From DATFRY01 sp963764695 (GTDB lineage Bacteria; Myxococcota_A; Polyangia; Haliangiales; Haliangiaceae), in the NCBI GenBank assembly GCA_963764695.1, contig CAVXTW010000002.1:620001-684000 (forward strand): a DNA stretch of 64,000 nt, in the 5' to 3' direction. Position 1 is the first letter of the stretch; the number at the start of each line of letters is the position of its first letter. Below are positions 59,494-64,000 of the stretch, piece after piece. Below the pieces are notes generated by a model that ran no database searches, had not been told where the DNA came from, and worked only from the letters and a program-made list of their open reading frames with translations. Both the position numbers and the translations under genes were made by a program.

Positions 59494-59898
59494 ATGACGG
59501 TCACCGGCCACTGTCTGTGCGGCGCGGTCCAGTTCGAGATCGAGGGCGCCCCCGACCTCCTCAGCCAGTGTCACTGCGTCCAGTGCCGCGTGGGCGTGGG
59601 CGCGACGCCGGTCGCGTGGGCCACGTTCCAGCGCGCCGGCTTCGCCATCCGCGCCGGCGCGCCGGCCTGGTTTCAGTCCTCGAGCCACGCCCGGCGCGGC
59701 TTCTGCTCGACCTGCGGCAGCTCGCTCTTCTTCGAGAACTCGCGCTTCCCCGACGAGATCGACGTCACCACCGCGTGCCTCGATCAGGCCGACGCGCTCG
59801 CCCCCACCATGCACATCTGGGTGTCGTCGAAGCTGGCCTGGGCGCGCACCGACGACATGCCCTGTCACGCGCGCGCCCCGGGCACCGGCCCGGCCTGA
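59494..59898 (+). CDS. GFA (glutathione-formaldehyde-activating) family protein
   Basis: A 134-residue zinc protein of the GFA/CENP-V fold: GHCLCGAVQFEIEG, SQCHCVQCRVGVG and GFCSTCGSSLFFEN supply the seven typical zinc-binding cysteines. Family members are linked to S-hydroxymethylglutathione formation, but many have other roles. ATG 59494 is preferred over a GTG at 59473. It is upstream of a cupin gene by 77 bases on the same strand. Confidence 0.85.
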   Translation: MTVTGHCLCGAVQFEIEGAPDLLSQCHCVQCRVGVGATPVAWATFQRAGFAIRAGAPAWFQSSSHARRGFCSTCGSSLFFENSRFPDEIDVTTACLDQADALAPTMHIWVSSKLAWARTDDMPCHARAPGTGPA

Positions 59899-59975
59899 GG
59901 GGCGCGAGCGGGCCAGGTAAATTCCTTCCAAGACCGGCCGGCCGCGGCGCCGTAGAGTGCCTGGCAGGAGGAACG

Positions 59976-60374
59976 ATGAGCAGCACGATCGAATCGACGT
60001 ACGTGCATCTGGACGAGGCCGGCGCGGCCATCCCGATTCCGGTCACCGACAGCTTCTGGCCCGATCTGGCCGGCGGGCGCACGCCGCAGCTGGAGCAGGG
60101 CCGGCTGGTCACGGCGTTCTCGTTCGACAAGGACTGGGACTCGTGGGAGATGCACCCGGAGGGCGAGGAGGTGGTGCTGCTCCTGTCCGGCTCGGTCAAC
60201 TTCATCCTCGATCGGGACGGCGCGGAGAGCACCGTCGCGCTGCGCGAGCCGGGCGCCTTCGTGATCGTGCCGCGCGGCGCCTGGCATCGGGCGCTGGCCC
60301 GCGAGCCGGTATCGATGCTGTTCATCACCGCGGGGCGCGGCACCCAGCACAGACCGCTCAGGAGGCAGCCATGA
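59976..60374 (+). CDS. Cupin-domain protein
   Basis: A 132-residue single-domain cupin. Motif 1: WEMHPEGEEVVLLLSGSVNFIL, with the metal-binding His and Glu; motif 2: GAFVIVPRGAWHRA, with the last His. Probably binds a divalent metal; its substrate is unknown. A clear ribosome site (GGCAGGAGGAACG) precedes ATG 59976. Its stop overlaps the next start (ATGA), so it is made with the VOC protein. Confidence 0.85.
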   Translation: MSSTIESTYVHLDEAGAAIPIPVTDSFWPDLAGGRTPQLEQGRLVTAFSFDKDWDSWEMHPEGEEVVLLLSGSVNFILDRDGAESTVALREPGAFVIVPRGAWHRALAREPVSMLFITAGRGTQHRPLRRQP

Positions 60375-60715
60375 AGGACAAGGACGCCGGCGCGCCGTCG
60401 TTCATCGAGCTCGGCGTTCCGGCCGGCAGCGCGGCCCGCAAGTTCTACGGCGACGTGCTCGGCTGGAGCTTCACCGACATGGGCAAGGACAACTTCCTGG
60501 CCCAGACGCCGACGATCCAGATCGGCATCCACCCCGGCGACACCGACGCCGTGTTCGTCATCTACTTCGTTGTCGACGACCTCGAGGCTGCCATCGCGCG
60601 CGTGCGCGCGGCGGGTGGCAAGGCCGATGATCCCGGGCCGGAGCAGGAGGGGTTCGGGCGGTTCAGTGAGTGCAGGGATGATCAGGGCGTGAGGTTCGGC
60701 CTGCGGCAGCTGTGA
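60371..60715 (+). CDS. VOC (glyoxalase/bleomycin-resistance) family protein
   Basis: A 114-residue protein with two beta-alpha-beta-beta-beta units. SFIELGVPAGSAARKFYGDVLGW is the usual opening of the family; VIYFVVDDLEAAIARVRAAGGK starts the second unit; ECRDDQGVRFGL ends it. Compared with glyoxalase I, the first metal His is not obvious, so the catalytic class is open. Overlaps the cupin gene; the two may act on related small molecules. Confidence 0.8.
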   Translation: MKDKDAGAPSFIELGVPAGSAARKFYGDVLGWSFTDMGKDNFLAQTPTIQIGIHPGDTDAVFVIYFVVDDLEAAIARVRAAGGKADDPGPEQEGFGRFSECRDDQGVRFGLRQL

Positions 60716-60753
60716 TGGCCGCGTGTCTTGAACCGCCAAGCACGCGGCCATCA
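60713..60753. terminator. Perfect 13-bp hairpin between convergent genes
   Basis: TGATGGCCGCGTG (60713-60725) pairs exactly with CACGCGGCCATCA (60741-60753) over a 15-base loop. It contains the VOC stop codon and reaches the last codon of the minus-strand kinase, whose stop is at 60751. It can serve both directions. Confidence 0.6.
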
Positions 60754-62724
60754 GGGCTCTTCGAGGAGCGCCCTCGCCGCCTCGAGCTCGGCGCGCTGTC
60801 TCGCCTCCTCGTCAACGATGCGCAAGCCCAGCTCCACGGTGCGCCGCAAGAGCGCCGACGCATCGAGCAGCCGGCGCATGTGGGCCACGCGCGAGTCCTC
60901 CAGCGATCGCAGGCGGTCGAGGCCGGACAGGATCGGCTCGCGCTTTCCGGCCGGCTCGCCGCGGGCCTCGCTTGCGGCCAGGGCGCGCACCATGACGCCC
61001 TCCTCGAGGGTCGCGAGCTCGCGGTCGAGGGCGGCCAGGCCGGCCACCTGCTTCTCGAGGATCGCGACCAGCGGCTCGAGCGGCGCGGTCACTGCGTCGA
61101 TCTCGGAGCGCGCGCCGCCCAGCAGCTCGGCCCGGCGGTCGGCCACGCGCTGGACCAGCAGGGCCAGCTCGGTCAGCTGCTCGACCACGTCCGGCTGCGC
61201 GCCCTGGATCGACGACCACAGGCGCGCGACCAGCTGATCGCCGGCCGGTAGCGCCGCCGGAGCCTCGCGCAGGGCGAGGACCGGGCGCCGCTGGGCCCAG
61301 CGGTTGCGCACCGACAGGATGAGCGCGGCCACGAACACCGGAATGCACAGCACGCCGAGGATCGGGTGCGACGTGGCGAAAAGCGCGATGCTGGCCGCCG
61401 CCGAGCCGATCATGCCGGCGCGGCCGATGCGCGCGCCGCGCTTCTCGGCGTGCACCGAGCCGCGCTTGACCGTCACACCCTCGCTGGCCAGCCGCTTCTG
61501 CAGCTCGGTCGCTCCCTCCTCGCTGAGGTCGACCCACAGGCGGGCCGGCAGCGCGATCAGCTGCTCGGTCTCCTCGCGCGAGAACATGCGGCGGTCCCCG
61601 ATCATGAAGTTGAGCGGCCGGTGCGGCTGCTCCGACACGGCCAGCAGCGTCTCGCGCAGCGGCGCCAGGTAGATCGCGTCCTCCTTGAGCTTGACCAGAT
61701 CGAGCGCGATGCCGGAGCCGGCCTGGTGGCGGAACTGCACCGCCGCCTTGCCGCAGTGCAGACACAGGCGCAACCCGGCGCGCAGCCCGGTGCCGCACGC
61801 CTGGCACACGACCAGGGTCAGCGACTTGCCCGGCGCGCCGCGTCCGCGCAGCGCATCGGCCAGCTCCGCCGCGCTGTCGAAGCGCTCCTCCGGCCGGCGG
61901 CTCAGGCAGCGCGCCAGCAGCTCGTCGAGCGCCGCCGGCGCCTCCGGCCGCGCGGCCGACAGCCGCGGCACCGCGCCGCGCTCTGCCAGCGGAGGGCGGC
62001 CCGAAGGGCCAACCGACGGTGTGTCTTTAGCCGACGACGTGCCGGCCGCGTGAATCCGATCTCGAGCGAACAGGGCCGGGCCGTCGCCGAACGGCAGCGT
62101 TCCGGTCAGCGCGCGCCACAGGATGACGCCGGCCGTGTAGATGTCCGAGCGCGGGTCGACGCGCGTCGACCGCAGATGCTCGGGTGACGCATACGGCGAG
62201 CCCTCCAGGATCAGGCTCGACGCCGTGCGCGTGGACAGGATGTCGGAGCGCGCCAGCCCCACGTCGGTGAAGCACATCGCGTCGCCGACGACGATCTGGC
62301 GCGGCTGCAGGTCGCGCAGCACGGCGCCGCGCCGGTGCACCTCGGCCAGCGCGTCGCACAGGCGCGCCACCATGTCGATCGCCTCGTCGATCGGCGCCGG
62401 AGCGCGCGCGGTCAGCCACGCCTCGAGGGTCTGGCCGTCCGGCTCGGCGCGCAGCCGCCAGGGCGGCTCGGCGTCCGGATCGCGCGGATCCGGGGACGGC
62501 CCGATCTCGATCACCTCGGCCACCACCGGCGCGTCCAGGTCGCGCATCCACTCGGCGTCGCGCACGTAGCGCCGCCGCAGCGCCGGCTCGCGGGCCAGCT
62601 CCGGCACCAGCTGGGCCAGCACCGCGCGCCGTCCGTCCGGCAGGCGCAGGTGCCACACCCGCTCGTTGCCGACCCGCTGCGGCCCCGACTCGATCGACCA
62701 GCCCCGCTGCGCCGCCGGGTTCAC
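60751..62724 (-). CDS. Pseudokinase with zinc ribbon and membrane hairpin
   Basis: A 657-residue protein. The kinase-like domain (about 1-295) lacks key residues: in the third strand the Lys is replaced by Gln (AVLAQLVPE), HRDLKPxN reads LRDLQPRQ, and DFG reads DVG; the fold is clear from EGSPYASPEHLRSTRVDPRSD (read in pieces). It is probably catalytically inactive. A zinc ribbon (VCQACGTG, LCLHCGKA; about 308-328) follows, then two membrane helices (about 435-470) and a C-terminal coiled coil (about 500-657). GTG 62724 overlaps the stop of the coiled-coil gene. A scaffold or signal-reception role is inferred. Confidence 0.8.
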   Translation of the reverse strand: MNPAAQRGWSIESGPQRVGNERVWHLRLPDGRRAVLAQLVPELAREPALRRRYVRDAEWMRDLDAPVVAEVIEIGPSPDPRDPDAEPPWRLRAEPDGQTLEAWLTARAPAPIDEAIDMVARLCDALAEVHRRGAVLRDLQPRQIVVGDAMCFTDVGLARSDILSTRTASSLILEGSPYASPEHLRSTRVDPRSDIYTAGVILWRALTGTLPFGDGPALFARDRIHAAGTSSAKDTPSVGPSGRPPLAERGAVPRLSAARPEAPAALDELLARCLSRRPEERFDSAAELADALRGRGAPGKSLTLVVCQACGTGLRAGLRLCLHCGKAAVQFRHQAGSGIALDLVKLKEDAIYLAPLRETLLAVSEQPHRPLNFMIGDRRMFSREETEQLIALPARLWVDLSEEGATELQKRLASEGVTVKRGSVHAEKRGARIGRAGMIGSAAASIALFATSHPILGVLCIPVFVAALILSVRNRWAQRRPVLALREAPAALPAGDQLVARLWSSIQGAQPDVVEQLTELALLVQRVADRRAELLGGARSEIDAVTAPLEPLVAILEKQVAGLAALDRELATLEEGVMVRALAASEARGEPAGKREPILSGLDRLRSLEDSRVAHMRRLLDASALLRRTVELGLRIVDEEARQRAELEAARALLEEP

Positions 62725-63113
62725 AGCGCCCCCACTTCCTCGAAGGCGGCCACCTGCGCGCGCAGCTGGTCGAGCGTCTCGTCCGCGTCGCCGTCGGAGG
62801 CGCGGGCCGCGGCCCAGCGGGCGCGCAGCGCGTCGAGCTGGGCGCTCGTCTCGAGCAGGCGTGCGGCCCAGGCGTCACGCTCGCGCAGATCGCGGCGGGC
62901 GGCCGCGTCGGTCTCGCGCAGGTCGGCGACCGCGAGCCGGCGCTCGAGCTCGTCGATGCGCGCCGCTGCGGCCATGGCCAGATCCAGCACGTGGGCCAGC
63001 TCCGGCTCGATGCGAGCGCGCTCCGCCTCCGGCACCGACGCGCGCAGGGCCAGCACCCGCTGGACCGCGCCGCGCAGGCTCTCGCGGTGGCGGCGCGCCT
63101 CGATGGCCGGCAC
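62721..63113 (-). CDS. Small coiled-coil protein between two kinases
   Basis: At least 130 residues, nearly all helical and Ala/Arg/Glu-rich, such as RIDELERRLAVADLRETD and RLLETSAQLDALRARW, forming one long coiled coil. The start is uncertain: GTG 63113 is the first standard start, but the frame stays open and coding-like upstream (ALPPALRERIDRLVEL) to 63183, which would need a CTG start. Its stop overlaps the pseudokinase start (GTGA). It may connect the kinase and pseudokinase through coiled-coil contacts. Confidence 0.65.
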   Translation of the reverse strand: MPAIEARRHRESLRGAVQRVLALRASVPEAERARIEPELAHVLDLAMAAAARIDELERRLAVADLRETDAAARRDLRERDAWAARLLETSAQLDALRARWAAARASDGDADETLDQLRAQVAAFEEVGAL

Positions 63114-63182
63114 CAGCTCGACAAGCCGATCGATGCGCTCGCGCAGCGCCGGTGGCAGAGCCCCGCGCGCCCCGCCCTGCAG

Positions 63183-64000
63183 TCAACTGGCGGCGCGGCC
63201 GGCCAGGCGCCAGCCACCCGCCACCGCCGCGACCGGCACCAGCGCGATCGCCGCGATCAGCACGCCCGGGACGCGCAGAACCGCCTGGTTGAAGATGGCC
63301 ATGGTCCCGGCCGCGATGGCAAGGATGCGGCCGCTCAGCGACCAGGCCTTGCGCCGCATCTCCACCAGCGAGAAGCGGTGCCCGGCGCGCCACTCGGCGG
63401 TCAGGCCGAGCGCCGTCACCGACGACACCAGCCGCCGCGCCGACGCCTCGCTCACCCCGGCGACCAGCACGAACGGCAGCCGCGGCACCTCGCGCGCCAG
63501 CTGCGACGGGTCCAGGCCGAGCTGCGGGCTCGAGCGAATCCAGTCGAGCAGCATCTCGCGCAGGCCGGAGTCGAGCTTGTGCGTGCTCTTGCCCGGCCCG
63601 GTGACCCAGACCGTGCCCGGCCCGGCCTCGACCGTGCCCTGCTCCATGGCGCAGCCGAAGCAGACCGGCACGTCGTCGAGCAGCGGCGCGCCGCAGCGGG
63701 CGCACGCCCCGGCCCGCGCCAGGGTGCCGGCGACGACCGCGGCCAGCCCGTGCACCGCGGCCAGGTCCTGGGCCAGCTGCGCGGCGGACTGCGGCCGGTC
63801 GGCCGGTGACTTGGCCAGCAGCGCGAGCACCAGGCGCACCAGCCCCTCGGACCGCTCCGGTCCCGCCTCCAGCTCCGGCAGCGGCTCCTCGATGTGGGCC
63901 TGCAGCACCGCGAACGGCGTCGCGCCGCCGTACGGCGGATGCCCGGCCATCATCTCGTAGAGGATGCAGCCGAGCGAGTAGAGGTCGCTGCGAGGATCGA
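63183..64000 (-). CDS. Ser/Thr kinase, N-terminal part outside window
   Basis: The visible 272 residues are the C-terminal part of a kinase that enters from beyond the window end. It starts with DPRSDLYSLGCILYEMMAGH (subdomains IX-X) and PADRPQSAAQLAQDL (end of the kinase fold). Then comes a zinc ribbon (CARCGAPL, VCFGCAM), an alpha/beta part of about 80 residues (FVLVAGVSEASARRLV) and two membrane helices near the C-terminus (about 205-260). The order kinase-ribbon-membrane parallels the pseudokinase two genes downstream. Whether its active site is intact cannot be seen here. Confidence 0.8.
   Translation of the reverse strand, partial: DPRSDLYSLGCILYEMMAGHPPYGGATPFAVLQAHIEEPLPELEAGPERSEGLVRLVLALLAKSPADRPQSAAQLAQDLAAVHGLAAVVAGTLARAGACARCGAPLLDDVPVCFGCAMEQGTVEAGPGTVWVTGPGKSTHKLDSGLREMLLDWIRSSPQLGLDPSQLAREVPRLPFVLVAGVSEASARRLVSSVTALGLTAEWRAGHRFSLVEMRRKAWSLSGRILAIAAGTMAIFNQAVLRVPGVLIAAIALVPVAAVAGGWRLAGRAAS

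Overview
The window is a very GC-rich chromosomal segment from a bacterium that looks like a member of the Myxococcota (former deltaproteobacterial myxobacteria), probably class Polyangia. The assignment rests on content: several Ser/Thr kinases, an NtrC-type activator next to a kinase-TPR gene, many secreted lipoproteins with Asp/Gly-rich linkers, an FHA-GGDEF protein, and a gene of the kind starting near GYNHNVRHRG that I associate with myxobacteria. No rRNA, tRNA, CRISPR array, intact insertion sequence or prophage was seen.

Layout. 1-5.6 kb: minus-strand accessory genes: a propeller lipoprotein cut by the window edge, a DUF6714-like protein, a secreted coiled-coil protein, a frameshifted helical protein and a decayed Rpn-family nuclease. 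5.6-11.3 kb: a complete branched-chain amino-acid type ABC importer (livK-H-M-G-F, minus strand) whose LivG ATPase carries two membrane-spanning insertions. 11.3-12.3 kb: a coupled wHTH plus two DUF5985-like membrane genes. 12.5-20.3 kb: two large exported proteins, a multidomain protein with three C-terminal SLH-like repeats and an S53-like/subtilase protease, driven by near-identical promoter regions. 20.4-29.1 kb: housekeeping genes (aroE, a degenerate GGDEF protein, xseA, cysS, a DUF1232-like protein, murI). 29.2-35.0 kb: an HD-domain protein resembling a headless CCA-adding enzyme, a simple-sequence hairpin, a propeller lipoprotein, a LysR regulator and two envelope proteins. 35-39 kb: ClpX-like AAA+ ATPase (frameshifted), murA, hisG. 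39-43.3 kb: a decayed GxxExxY gene between inverted repeats, an ECF-like sigma factor, divergent glpK and FHA-GGDEF (in-frame stop), rpiB. 43.3-47.5 kb: divergent azoR/LysR pair, an ankyrin protein, a zinc-ribbon protein and a PgsA-like enzyme. 47.6-52.3 kb: sigma-54 activator plus kinase-TPR gene, both frameshifted. 52.4-59.4 kb: lipoproteins, corA, an NTPase-TPR regulator and a Cys-rich secreted protein (frameshifted). 59.5-64 kb: GFA, cupin and VOC enzymes, then a minus-strand kinase, coiled-coil and pseudokinase operon cut by the window end.

Five otherwise good genes carry frame disruptions that net single-base changes repair (six events), and one carries an in-frame TAA. Two of the insertions share the same GATTCTGTCG context. 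Assembly error is therefore a serious alternative to real gene decay. The most unusual intact feature is the LivG ATPase with four predicted membrane segments embedded in its nucleotide-binding fold. Other notable items are the shared promoter of the two exported giants, the Glu-for-His protease site, the pseudokinase operon and the 22-bp inverted repeat inside the simple-sequence block.
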